Below, in pieces: positions 34,610 through 42,888 of a DNA stretch of 64,000 nt. The notes beneath the pieces are model-generated. The model had not been told where the DNA came from and ran no database searches. It saw only the letters and a program-made list of their open reading frames with translations. A program made the translations under genes and the position numbers. The stretch spans positions 192,370 through 256,369 of the forward strand of contig JADJUW010000003.1 in assembly GCA_016716835.1 (NCBI GenBank), given 5' to 3'. Numbering within the stretch: position 1 is the first letter of the stretch; every line of letters starts with the position of its first letter. Source of the DNA: Myxococcales bacterium (GTDB taxonomy: Bacteria > Myxococcota_A > Polyangia > Haliangiales > Haliangiaceae).

Positions 34610-35926
34610 ATGCGCGAAAAACGCCGGTTCTGCACCGCGCTCGGGTGCCTAGGCGCGGTCAGCCTGCTCGCGGCGCTACCTGCGCTCGACGCCACCACGG
34701 CCCAAGCCTCGCCGCTTGACCTCTATGGTTTTGGCGGGCGCACTTCGGGCATGTCGGGGGCCGGGCTGGTGACGAGCAACGATTTTGATTCGGTGTTGCT
34801 TAATCCCGCGGGCCTGGCCTCGGCGCGGCTCAAGCGATTATCGATCGGCAACCTCTACGGCAAGCTGCGCCTGCTCATCGATGGCGAAGCGCGCGACGTC
34901 GCGCCTGCCAACGGCTTTGTCATCGGCGGTGTCATCCCGATCGGCTTTGGCGGGCCATGGCGCGATCGCGTGACACTTGGCATTGGCTTCTACGTGCCCA
35001 CCGAATCGCTCGCGCACAACAAGGCGCCGTTTCCCGGCCAACCGCAATTCGCCTTGCTCGAGCAGCGCAGCCAGATCTTATCGGCCAACGTCAGCCTGGG
35101 CGTGTGGCTAAATGACGAATGGCAAGTTGGCGCAGGCATCACCGCGCTGGCGACGCTCACCGGCGACGTTAATATTACGGCCGACGAGCTCGGGCGCTTC
35201 AACTCGACCTCGGCGCAAAATCTGGTCACCAAGGCCGCGCCGATCGTGGGCGTGCAATGGTCGCCCAACTCCATGCCGGCCATGTTGGTGGGACTTGGCG
35301 TACGCGGCAAGACGTCGTCGGGCTACGACCTAAGTGTCTCCTCTGATTTTGGCTCGGTTGTGCCCATCGAGCTGCCGCAGATGCGGATCGCTGGCACGCC
35401 ACAGTTTGAGCCACTCTCGGCCAACGCCGAGGCCGCGTGGACCTTGCCCGCCGGCTCGCCCAACAACACGCTTAAACTCATCGCCGCGCTGGCGTGGCAA
35501 CAGTGGAGCAAATATCCGTTGCCGACGCTCAATCCTGTCGCAAGCATGCCGGCCCAGCCATCACCCGATTTTCACGATATCGTGGTGCCACGCGCAGGCG
35601 TTGAATTTTCACGTGGCTGGCGCAGGTTGCGCCTCACGCCGCGCGCCGGTGTTGCGTTCTTTCAATCGCCGGCGCCAGAGATGACGGGCTTCCAATCGCT
35701 GCTCGATAACCACCGCATCGTGACCTCGGCGGGGCTGGGCGCGGCGATTCGCGCCGGTCACAACACGTTTACGATCGATGCATGGTGGCAGGCGCATGTG
35801 CTCTTGTCGCGGTCCCATCAAAAAGACCCCGACTTGCAACCCGAGGGGACAACACCTGGATTTGATCAGATCGACACGAGTGGCCGAATTTATGCCGGCG
35901 GCGTCAGCGTGGGGGTGAGCCTGTGA
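34610..35926 (+). CDS. FadL/OmpP1-type outer membrane protein, copy A1
   Basis: 438 residues from ATG 34610, where a signal peptide begins (basic MREKRR, hydrophobic LGAVSLLAALPAL, cleavage near AQAS). The mature N terminus SPLDLYGFGGRTSGMSGAGL followed by DSVLLNPAGLAS is the hatch-domain signature of the FadL family, which takes up hydrophobic compounds across the outer membrane. The rest is a beta-barrel pattern ending with GRIYAGGVSVGVSL. It overlaps the next FadL gene (GTGA). By sequence it pairs with the third FadL gene (38362), not its immediate neighbour. Confidence 0.85.
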   Translation: MREKRRFCTALGCLGAVSLLAALPALDATTAQASPLDLYGFGGRTSGMSGAGLVTSNDFDSVLLNPAGLASARLKRLSIGNLYGKLRLLIDGEARDVAPANGFVIGGVIPIGFGGPWRDRVTLGIGFYVPTESLAHNKAPFPGQPQFALLEQRSQILSANVSLGVWLNDEWQVGAGITALATLTGDVNITADELGRFNSTSAQNLVTKAAPIVGVQWSPNSMPAMLVGLGVRGKTSSGYDLSVSSDFGSVVPIELPQMRIAGTPQFEPLSANAEAAWTLPAGSPNNTLKLIAALAWQQWSKYPLPTLNPVASMPAQPSPDFHDIVVPRAGVEFSRGWRRLRLTPRAGVAFFQSPAPEMTGFQSLLDNHRIVTSAGLGAAIRAGHNTFTIDAWWQAHVLLSRSHQKDPDLQPEGTTPGFDQIDTSGRIYAGGVSVGVSL

Positions 35927-37281
35927 GGTCGCGACGCGGCCCTATGCGCGCGACGTGGCCGCGTGCGACCGCGATGGCGCTCTTGGCGACATGCGCGCTG
36001 GCAACGCACGTCAGCGCCAATCCTAATGACATTTACGGCAACGGCGCGCGCGGCGCCGCCATGGGCAACGCCTCGGTGAGCAACGCCGACGACGGCTCGG
36101 CCAGTTATTATAACCCCGCGCTGCTGGTGAGCGGCGAGCACACGCACATCGATCTGGGCTACATGGTGGCGCAGCCGAATCTGCGCCTCAATGGCAAAAA
36201 TGTCGGCGTCGATTCGCTGCACGGTTTCACCGTATCGCTGGTGCAGCCCGGCAATATTGGCAAGACCCGGGTCGCGCTAGGGCTCACCTTTTTCTCGCCC
36301 GACAATTATTTGACGCGACTGCAGAGCGCGCGCGCGGCGAGGCCGAGGTTTTTCTACTACCACAATCGGCCACAACGCCTGTTTGTCTCCTCGGCCCTTG
36401 GCGTCGCGATCACCAAGCGGCTGAGCCTTGGCGCCGGCATGATGGTGATGTCGCAATCTGAAGGTGAGGTGGTGCTCGATGGCCTGATCGCCGTGCCGGT
36501 ACCCGAGCAGAGCAACCTGGCCCTCGACATCGACGTCGATCTCAACACCATCCGCTACGCCCACGTCGGGCTCGCGTTTCGCGCCACCGACTGGCTGCGC
36601 GTGGGCGCGGTCTATCGCGACAAGTTCACGTTGCGCGTCAAGCAGGTGTTTCGCGTCACCGGCGACATCGGCGCGCCGGGCGGAACGCCACTGGTCGAGG
36701 ATGGCTTTCTCGCGCTCAAGACCGCGTTTCAAGATCTTTTTCAGCCGGCACAGCTGGTGCTCGGCGCGACGGTGCAGGCCACGCCACGCTTGGCGGTGGC
36801 GCTCGATTTGTCGTATCAGCGATGGAGCCAATTCGAGAACCCTTCGACCATCACCGAGGTCGAGCTCGACGTCGGTCAATTTAACGATCAGGTGGATATT
36901 CCGCCGTCGGCGCCCATCTCAGATCCGAACTTCGCCGACATCTTGGTGCCACGGCTTGGCGCGGAATATGTCATGCCATGGCGCAAGAATTTGATCGCCT
37001 TGCGCGCGGGCTACGCCTATGAGCCCTCGCCGGCGCCGGCGCAAACTGGGGATTCCAATTTTATCGACAACAACAAGCATATTGCCTCGGTGGGCGGCGG
37101 GCTTGAGCTGCCGGGGCTGGGCACCATCGTGCCGTTGCCGGTCGCCTTTGATGCCTTCGTGCAATTCACCGTGCTCGAATCGCGCATGCATGTAAAGACC
37201 TCACCGGTCGACGAGATTGGTGATTTTCGCTCGTCAGGTACGGTGTGGGCGGCTGGCCTCACCAGTAGATGGAAATTTTAA
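35923..37281 (+). CDS. FadL/OmpP1-type outer membrane protein, copy B1
   Basis: 452 residues from GTG 35923, which overlaps the previous stop; an in-frame ATG at 35944 is an alternative and still leaves a full signal peptide (AMALLATCALATHVSA). The mature start NPNDIYGNGARGAAMGNASV followed by SASYYNPALL is the FadL hatch signature. The barrel ends with VWAAGLTSRWKF, a typical aromatic terminal strand for outer-membrane insertion. It is closest to the fourth copy (39684). Probably translated together with copy A1. Confidence 0.85.
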   Translation: MRSRRGPMRATWPRATAMALLATCALATHVSANPNDIYGNGARGAAMGNASVSNADDGSASYYNPALLVSGEHTHIDLGYMVAQPNLRLNGKNVGVDSLHGFTVSLVQPGNIGKTRVALGLTFFSPDNYLTRLQSARAARPRFFYYHNRPQRLFVSSALGVAITKRLSLGAGMMVMSQSEGEVVLDGLIAVPVPEQSNLALDIDVDLNTIRYAHVGLAFRATDWLRVGAVYRDKFTLRVKQVFRVTGDIGAPGGTPLVEDGFLALKTAFQDLFQPAQLVLGATVQATPRLAVALDLSYQRWSQFENPSTITEVELDVGQFNDQVDIPPSAPISDPNFADILVPRLGAEYVMPWRKNLIALRAGYAYEPSPAPAQTGDSNFIDNNKHIASVGGGLELPGLGTIVPLPVAFDAFVQFTVLESRMHVKTSPVDEIGDFRSSGTVWAAGLTSRWKF

Positions 37282-37304
37282 GTGACTAGGCAAGGGAGCA
37301 AGCT

Positions 37305-38309
37305 ATGACGCAAGCAAACAGTCGAGTGTTGGTCAGTGCCATGATGATGGCGGCGTCGCTCACGGCCGCATGTGGCCTGGGGCTGAGCGAGAGCCCCGCG
37401 GGTGGCTACGACAATCTGCCGTCGTCGGGCATCGGACCGTATGTCCGGCCACCGGACGTCTTTGAGACGCCCAATCAAGAGCCGTGGATCTTGACCGAGT
37501 TACAGGCCGACCTCGCCGAGCCTTGGATCATGCCGCGCGGTGATGGCGGCTTTCGCATTTGGTACTCACGCCAGGAATCCGGCCAGGCGGCGCCAAGAGA
37601 GATTTGGTATGCCGAATTCGCCAATTACGCGCAACCGCCGGACGTCGCGCCGAGCAGGGTGCTGGGGCCAACGCGGCCGTGGGAAGCAACCGAGATCGGC
37701 ACGCCAAGCGTAATCGAGATCGGCGGCCAGCTGCGTATGTTCTATACCGGCGGCGACGAGGCTAGCAGCGTCGGGATGGCCACCTCATCAGACGACGGCG
37801 CCACCTGGACGGCCGAGGCTGATCCAATCTTAAGCGACGTCCGCTCTCCGTCGGTGGCGGTCGTTGGTGATGAATTGTGGCTGGTTGCGGAGCGCATCGA
37901 CATGCCGGGTATTTGGCGCGCCAAGGCGCCGGTGGCCGATCCCGAGGCGTGGGTCTTTGATGCCGAGCCGATCGCAACGGCGCGCGGAGAGGTGGAAGAC
38001 GCCTTTGATCGCGCCATCGTCGGCTCGCCGACGATCGTTGCGCGCACCACCTCGGCCGGTCGCGTGCTGGTTGGCGTGTGGTTCACCGGCCTCACCGACG
38101 TCGTCAATAGTGATACCGCGTCGGTTGGCTACGTTGGCACGTTCGATGGCATTACGTGGGAGCGCTATTCCACATCGCGTCCGGTGCTTGCGGCGCCAGG
38201 GCGCGAACCCTCGCTTGTCGTTGGGACCCGTACGGGAATCATGGCGTTTAGCGGGCAAAAGGGCGCGCGCAGCGGCATTGCCTTGGCGGTGCATCCCTCG
38301 CCGCAATGA
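37305..38309 (+). CDS. Beta-propeller lipoprotein (GH43/GH32-like fold) between FadL pairs
   Basis: 334 residues with a lipoprotein signal (AMMMAASLTAAC, Cys23). The mature part repeats a blade pattern (EPWIMPRGDGGFRIWYSRQE; GTPSVIEIGGQLRMFYTGGD; SPSVAVVGDELWLVAERID; EPSLVVGTRTGIMAFSGQKG) like five-bladed glycosidase or sialidase-like propellers, with SSDDGATW resembling an Asp-box. The acidic catalytic trio of GH43 is not clear, so it may only bind ligand. The start has a GGGAG-type ribosome site. It lies between the two FadL pairs and may assist their substrate capture. Confidence 0.72.
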   Translation: MTQANSRVLVSAMMMAASLTAACGLGLSESPAGGYDNLPSSGIGPYVRPPDVFETPNQEPWILTELQADLAEPWIMPRGDGGFRIWYSRQESGQAAPREIWYAEFANYAQPPDVAPSRVLGPTRPWEATEIGTPSVIEIGGQLRMFYTGGDEASSVGMATSSDDGATWTAEADPILSDVRSPSVAVVGDELWLVAERIDMPGIWRAKAPVADPEAWVFDAEPIATARGEVEDAFDRAIVGSPTIVARTTSAGRVLVGVWFTGLTDVVNSDTASVGYVGTFDGITWERYSTSRPVLAAPGREPSLVVGTRTGIMAFSGQKGARSGIALAVHPSPQ

Positions 38310-38361
38310 CGCAAGGCAGGCGGCCATTTGCGGCGTCGCATGATTGAGTGAAGTGACGGCT

Positions 38362-39687
38362 ATGCTAGGGTACACGCACGTGCGAGATTGCCGCCTACAA
38401 TGCTTGCGTCGTCGAGCCGTGGTTGCGGCGAGCGCGAGCGTCATCGCCGTCATCGCCAGCGGCGTGACGCAGCTTGGAGGGATGCTGCCGTACGCGGCTG
38501 CCTCACCCTTGGACCTCTTTGGGCAGGGCGCCAAAAGTGCGGGACGCGCCGGCGCCGGGGCAGTGACGTCCGTCGACGGCGAGGCGCTGGGATCAAACCC
38601 AAGCGGCGTTGCCGCCGAGCCAGATATTGCGGTCAGCATTGGCGAGATGTTCGGCGCCATCGAGCTGGTGGCGGGCGGCGAATCGCGGCCGGCACAAGCG
38701 CCACGCGGCACCACGCTGACGGCGATTATGCCGATTCGTCTCAACGGCTGGGCCAACAAACGTTTCATCCTCGGCGCCAAGGCATTCTTGCCCCGCGAAA
38801 ACCTCGTCACCCTGTCCTACCCAGGCGGCGAGACGCCGGCCTTTACCTTGCTCGAGCAACGCACGCAAATGACCGAGCTTAGCGCCACGTTGTCGTACGC
38901 GTTGTCGCCGCGCCTGCGCGTGGGGGCCGGCGCGTCGGCGGTGCTGTCGCTCAATGGCCTGATTATCCTGCGCTCGAACGGCTTTGGCGGCCTCGATACC
39001 TTGGCCGACCAATCGGTCTTGGTCGACGCCGCGCCGCTGGTGGGGGTGCAATGGGATATCACGTCCCAGTTGCGCGTTGGCGGCGCCTATCGCGGTGCGC
39101 TAGCGGCGACGTATTACATAGATTTTATCAGCCGCACTGAGCCGTCGTTTCCGTTGCCGCTGCCCGCGTTGGTGCTGCAAGGCGTTGGCCAATACGAGCC
39201 GAGCCATTTTGAGTTTGGCGTTCAATGGAGTCCGGTGCCGGCGCTACGGTTTTTTGCCGATGTCACCTATGCGGCGTGGGGGGCGTATCCTCGTCCCGCC
39301 GAAAGCATCACCCCCGATACCTTGCCGGCGCTGCCGCGGCCCAATTTTGCAGATACGGTGGTGCCGCGCGCAGGTCTTGACGTGATCCTGCGCGTCGGCG
39401 ATGGCGGCCGCGCCAAAGCCATGGCGTTCGCGTTGCGCGGCGGCTATAGCTTTGTTTCGTCGCCCGCGCCGGATGCCCCCGCATCGCAGGCAATTCTCGA
39501 CAACGATCGCCACGTGGTCGGTGCGGGCGTCGGCTTTTCGGCGACGATGGGTGGCAATCGCTGGTACATAGATGCCTGGGTGCAAGCGCAGGAGCTGGCG
39601 GAGCGGCGTCATCTCCAGCTCGGTGCAGATTTTACCAGCGACGGCAGCATCAAGGCCGGCGGCGTCACGATTGGATCGTCGCTATGA
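38362..39687 (+). CDS. FadL/OmpP1-type outer membrane protein, copy A2
   Basis: 441 residues. ATG 38362 is chosen; a TTG at 38344 and a GTG at 38353 are in frame but weaker. Signal peptide (VVAASASVIAVIASGVTQLG, cleavage near YAAA) then SPLDLFGQGAKSAGRAGAGA and ALGSNPSGVA, a FadL-type hatch. The C terminus (GSIKAGGVTIGSSL) and internal NDRHVVGAGVGFSA, WYIDAWVQAQ mirror copy A1 (DNHRIVTSAGLGAA, FTIDAWWQAH; RIYAGGVSVGVSL). It overlaps copy B2 by ATGA, just as A1 overlaps B1. Confidence 0.84.
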   Translation: MLGYTHVRDCRLQCLRRRAVVAASASVIAVIASGVTQLGGMLPYAAASPLDLFGQGAKSAGRAGAGAVTSVDGEALGSNPSGVAAEPDIAVSIGEMFGAIELVAGGESRPAQAPRGTTLTAIMPIRLNGWANKRFILGAKAFLPRENLVTLSYPGGETPAFTLLEQRTQMTELSATLSYALSPRLRVGAGASAVLSLNGLIILRSNGFGGLDTLADQSVLVDAAPLVGVQWDITSQLRVGGAYRGALAATYYIDFISRTEPSFPLPLPALVLQGVGQYEPSHFEFGVQWSPVPALRFFADVTYAAWGAYPRPAESITPDTLPALPRPNFADTVVPRAGLDVILRVGDGGRAKAMAFALRGGYSFVSSPAPDAPASQAILDNDRHVVGAGVGFSATMGGNRWYIDAWVQAQELAERRHLQLGADFTSDGSIKAGGVTIGSSL

Positions 39688-41030
39688 GTGGGCGCATGGA
39701 CGGCTACAAGGCTGGGCGTTGCACCATGCTTACGTGGGCCGCGACGATGTTGGTGGCGAGTGGGCTGCCGACGGCAGCGTTGGCTAGTCCTGCCGACTAT
39801 ATTGGCGCCGGCGCGCGCAACTCGGCCATGGCGAACACCGGCGTTTCGTCGACGCGCGACGCCTCGGCGAGCTTTTATAATCCTTCGGCGCTGGCGTGGC
39901 TGGGCGGCGCACATCTCGATCTCGGCTACACCGTGGGCTTGCCCGAGCTCTCGCTCAACGATGTCCCGGTTGGGCCGGGCGATTTGCAGGCGTGGTATTT
40001 GGCGTTTGCGGCGCCGGGGACGTTGTTTGGCCACGCGGTTGCCGGCGGCATTGTCATCATGGCGCCGTTGCAAAAAGATCCGTTGCGCCGCAGCAACTCG
40101 CCCGAGTTCATGAAATTTGAGGGGCGGACCAAGCGCGTGCTGCTCGCCACGAGCGCGGCGTTTGCGATCACCGAGCGCTTTTCGGTCGGCGTCAGCGTGC
40201 AACACCTAGCCGGGCTGTCGGTGCAGTTAGGCATCGACGGCACCTTGGGCTATCCCTCGGGCGACGACAGCCGCTTGCAGCTAAACCTCGATGGCAAGGT
40301 CAAGAATTCGCGCTACACCCAAGTGGGCGCGACATGGCGCGTAAGCGATGCGGTGACGCTTGGGGGGCTCTATCGACAAAAATTCGAGTTCCTTGAGGCG
40401 CAGGGCATCACGGTGCATGCTGACATTGGGCTCCCGGATTTGCCACCCGTAATTGACGATGCGTATCTGCAGGTCCAGGCGGCGGCCATCAAGACCTTTC
40501 AACCGGCGACCGCGTGGGCCAGCCTGACCGTGCAACCCAGTGAGCGGCTTGAGCTGACCACCGACCTTGGTTGGTTTGACTGGAGCGCGTTTCGCAATCC
40601 GCAGGCGAGCGTCACCGTCGAAAGCGATTTCGGCACGTTTGACGTGCCGATTGTGCCGAGCACACTCCGCCCACAACCGGGTTTCAAAGACGCCTATGCG
40701 GCGCGCGTGGGGTTTGAATTCTTGCCATCTGGTCCCACCTCGCGCTTTGCGTTTCGCGGCGGGTATGGCTATCAAAGCGCGGCCGGCGCGCCGCAGACCA
40801 ACGTCAACAATTTCATAGATGGCGCGCTGCAGACCTTTGCCGCGGGCATGGGCGTGAGGTCAGAAGGTTTTGGCATTCTGTCGCGGCCACTATATTTCGA
40901 CGTCTTTGCGCAGTGGGCAGTGCAGCCGACGCAGGCGCATATCAAGGCATCGCCCGCCGATCTCGTAGGCGACTATACCTCCAAAGCGCAGCAGCTCTCC
41001 TTTGGCGCCACGCTGCGGCTAGAGTTTTAG
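39684..41030 (+). CDS. FadL/OmpP1-type outer membrane protein, copy B2
   Basis: 448 residues from ATG 39684 within the previous gene's stop (ATGA). A signal peptide (AATMLVASGLPTAALA) leads to SPADYIGAGARNSAMANTGV and SASFYNPSALA, the FadL hatch pattern. Shared features with copy B1 include NNFIDGALQTFAAGMGV (FIDNNKHIASVGGGL in B1) and AHIKASPADLVGDYTSK (MHVKTSPVDEIGDFRSS in B1). It ends LSFGATLRLEF, a good terminal barrel strand. It is followed by the MBL-fold pair 32 bases downstream. Confidence 0.84.
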   Translation: MSGRMDGYKAGRCTMLTWAATMLVASGLPTAALASPADYIGAGARNSAMANTGVSSTRDASASFYNPSALAWLGGAHLDLGYTVGLPELSLNDVPVGPGDLQAWYLAFAAPGTLFGHAVAGGIVIMAPLQKDPLRRSNSPEFMKFEGRTKRVLLATSAAFAITERFSVGVSVQHLAGLSVQLGIDGTLGYPSGDDSRLQLNLDGKVKNSRYTQVGATWRVSDAVTLGGLYRQKFEFLEAQGITVHADIGLPDLPPVIDDAYLQVQAAAIKTFQPATAWASLTVQPSERLELTTDLGWFDWSAFRNPQASVTVESDFGTFDVPIVPSTLRPQPGFKDAYAARVGFEFLPSGPTSRFAFRGGYGYQSAAGAPQTNVNNFIDGALQTFAAGMGVRSEGFGILSRPLYFDVFAQWAVQPTQAHIKASPADLVGDYTSKAQQLSFGATLRLEF

Positions 41031-41062
41031 CGTCCTATCGTGTTACCGTGACGGGGCTAGCC

Positions 41063-42031
41063 ATGCACGTTCGATTTTGGGGGGTACGTGGGTCGATCGC
41101 CATGCCGGGGCCGTCGACCAACCGCTATGGCGGCAACACCTCCTGCGTCGAGGTCACGCCGCGGGGAGCGTTGCCGATCATTATCGATGCGGGCACGGGC
41201 CTTCGGCCGCTGGGCAAGGCGTTGATGGGTGGGGCAGCTTCTGGCAGGCAGGACGAGATCGCGCAGCGCTTTGCTGATGGCCGCGCGGAAGGCCACATCC
41301 TCATTAGTCATACCCATTGGGACCACGTGCAGGGCTTGCCGTTTTTTGCGCCGTTTCGCGTCGCGGGCAATCGCTTTCAGATCTACGCGCGGGAGCGCCA
41401 CGACGACAAGATGCAGGCGGTGTTCGCCTCGCAAACCGATGACGTCTATCTGCCGGCGCCGCTGACCAAGTTTCGCGCCGACCTGGCTTTTCGCGAGCTG
41501 CGCGACGACTCCGATTTTATGATCGGCGAGGCGCGCGTCCGATGTGCCCGGCTCAACCACCCGTGGATCGCGATGGCGTATCGCATCGATTGCGACGGTG
41601 CCTCCCTGGTCTACTGTTCGGACACCGCGCCGTTTCGCGACGTTCTGCTCGAGTATGATTTTGTCAAGGAGGCGCCCGTGCCGGGCGCGCCGCTTGATGC
41701 CAAGGTCGCCGCGCGCCTGGCCGATATGCAGGGCCAGTTGGTGGCGCTCATGCAAGGCGCGGATCTGCTGATCTATGACACGCAATTTACCGCGCAAGAA
41801 TATGCGCAACGCCCGCATTGGGGCCATTCGACGCCAAGCGACGCGCTGCAGATGGCGCGGCTGGGCAAGGTGAAGACGTTGTGCCTGTTTCACCACGCGC
41901 CGCTACGCAGCGATGACGAGCAAGATGCGATCTTGGTCGCGACGCGCGCCGAGAGCGCTGCGGCCGGTGATGCCTTTGCGGTGATCGCGGCGCACGAAGG
42001 CCAAGAGCTGGCGCTGGGAGGCGCCCTCTAG
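41063..42031 (+). CDS. Metallo-beta-lactamase-fold hydrolase
   Basis: 322 residues. The metal-binding motif HTHWDH is intact (His83, His85, Asp87, His88), after a strand with IDAGTGLRPLG (Asp42) typical of the family. Further ligands are in RLNHPWIAMAYRI, VYCSDTAP and CLFHHAPLRSDDE. Close families are phosphodiesterase- or RNase Z-like single-domain hydrolases that begin FWGVRGSI; the substrate is not evident. The start ATG 41063 is preferred to GTG 41048. Its stop overlaps the GTG start of a paralogue, so the two are coupled. Confidence 0.85.
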   Translation: MHVRFWGVRGSIAMPGPSTNRYGGNTSCVEVTPRGALPIIIDAGTGLRPLGKALMGGAASGRQDEIAQRFADGRAEGHILISHTHWDHVQGLPFFAPFRVAGNRFQIYARERHDDKMQAVFASQTDDVYLPAPLTKFRADLAFRELRDDSDFMIGEARVRCARLNHPWIAMAYRIDCDGASLVYCSDTAPFRDVLLEYDFVKEAPVPGAPLDAKVAARLADMQGQLVALMQGADLLIYDTQFTAQEYAQRPHWGHSTPSDALQMARLGKVKTLCLFHHAPLRSDDEQDAILVATRAESAAAGDAFAVIAAHEGQELALGGAL

Positions 42032-42888
42032 TGCGCGTGCAATGCTGGGGCGTGCGCGGCATGATCGCCGTGGCGGGCGCGGCGTATAACCGCTACGGCG
42101 GCAATACGCCGTGTATTTCGGTGGAGAGCGAGGCCGGCGATTTGCTCATTTTGAGCATGGGCACCGGCCTGTTTCATCTCGGTAATCACCTTATGACGCG
42201 AGAGTTTCGCGACGGCGCGGGCCACGCCACCATCTTGATGGCGAACGCCATGTGGGATCACACGCAAGGGCTTGGTTTTTTTGCGCCGGTGTTCGTGCCT
42301 GGCAATCAGTTTACGCTTTGGGGCAACGCGGCCACGGCCGATGCCCTCGAGCGCATCATGGAAGGCGGCATGAACCCCAACGTGTCGCCGCTTCAGACGT
42401 TGCGCAATTTAGGCGCGGCGTTCACGATCAAGGCGACCCCGGTTGGTGCGCCGTTTGAGGTGGGCGCCTTTACCATCAGCGCGATCGCAAATCCCCACGG
42501 CACGGTAACCTCGCTGGCCTTTCGCATCTTGGAGCGCGCGACCGGCAAGGTCCTCGTGTTCGCGCCCGACGTGGGGTATGCCGATGCGGGCGCGCCAGCC
42601 GAAACCATCGCCCTGTATCGCGACGCCGACGTGCTAATTCACGACACGACGTTTTCCGTCGCCGACGATTTCGAAAACTTTGCCCTTGGCTACTCATCGG
42701 TGCGTGAGGCCGCGCAGGCCGCGGCCGCCGCCAACGTCAAAACTCTCGTCATGTTTCACTACGGCCCCGACTACACCGACGACGACATCGACGCCCTCTT
42801 CGCCGCCTGCCGCGCCGAACTCGACGCCGCCGGCGGCACGTCCGTCGCCCTCGACGCTGCGCGCGATGGCAGCGTGTTGACGCTTTAG
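42031..42888 (+). CDS. Degenerate MBL-fold paralogue, probably not metal-dependent
   Basis: 285 residues from GTG 42031, overlapping the previous TAG by one base. It is collinear with the upstream hydrolase (WGVRGMIAVAGAAYNRYGGN against WGVRGSIAMPGPSTNRYGGN), but the core motif reads ANAMWDH (71-77), replacing the first two histidines of HTHWDH with Asn72 and Met74; IDAGTG has become LSMGTG. The later positions FAPDVG (Asp) and MFHYGP (His) remain. A two-metal site is thus unlikely, suggesting a regulatory or structural partner of the upstream enzyme. Its TAG overlaps the convergent GMC gene's TAA. Confidence 0.82.
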   Translation: MRVQCWGVRGMIAVAGAAYNRYGGNTPCISVESEAGDLLILSMGTGLFHLGNHLMTREFRDGAGHATILMANAMWDHTQGLGFFAPVFVPGNQFTLWGNAATADALERIMEGGMNPNVSPLQTLRNLGAAFTIKATPVGAPFEVGAFTISAIANPHGTVTSLAFRILERATGKVLVFAPDVGYADAGAPAETIALYRDADVLIHDTTFSVADDFENFALGYSSVREAAQAAAAANVKTLVMFHYGPDYTDDDIDALFAACRAELDAAGGTSVALDAARDGSVLTL

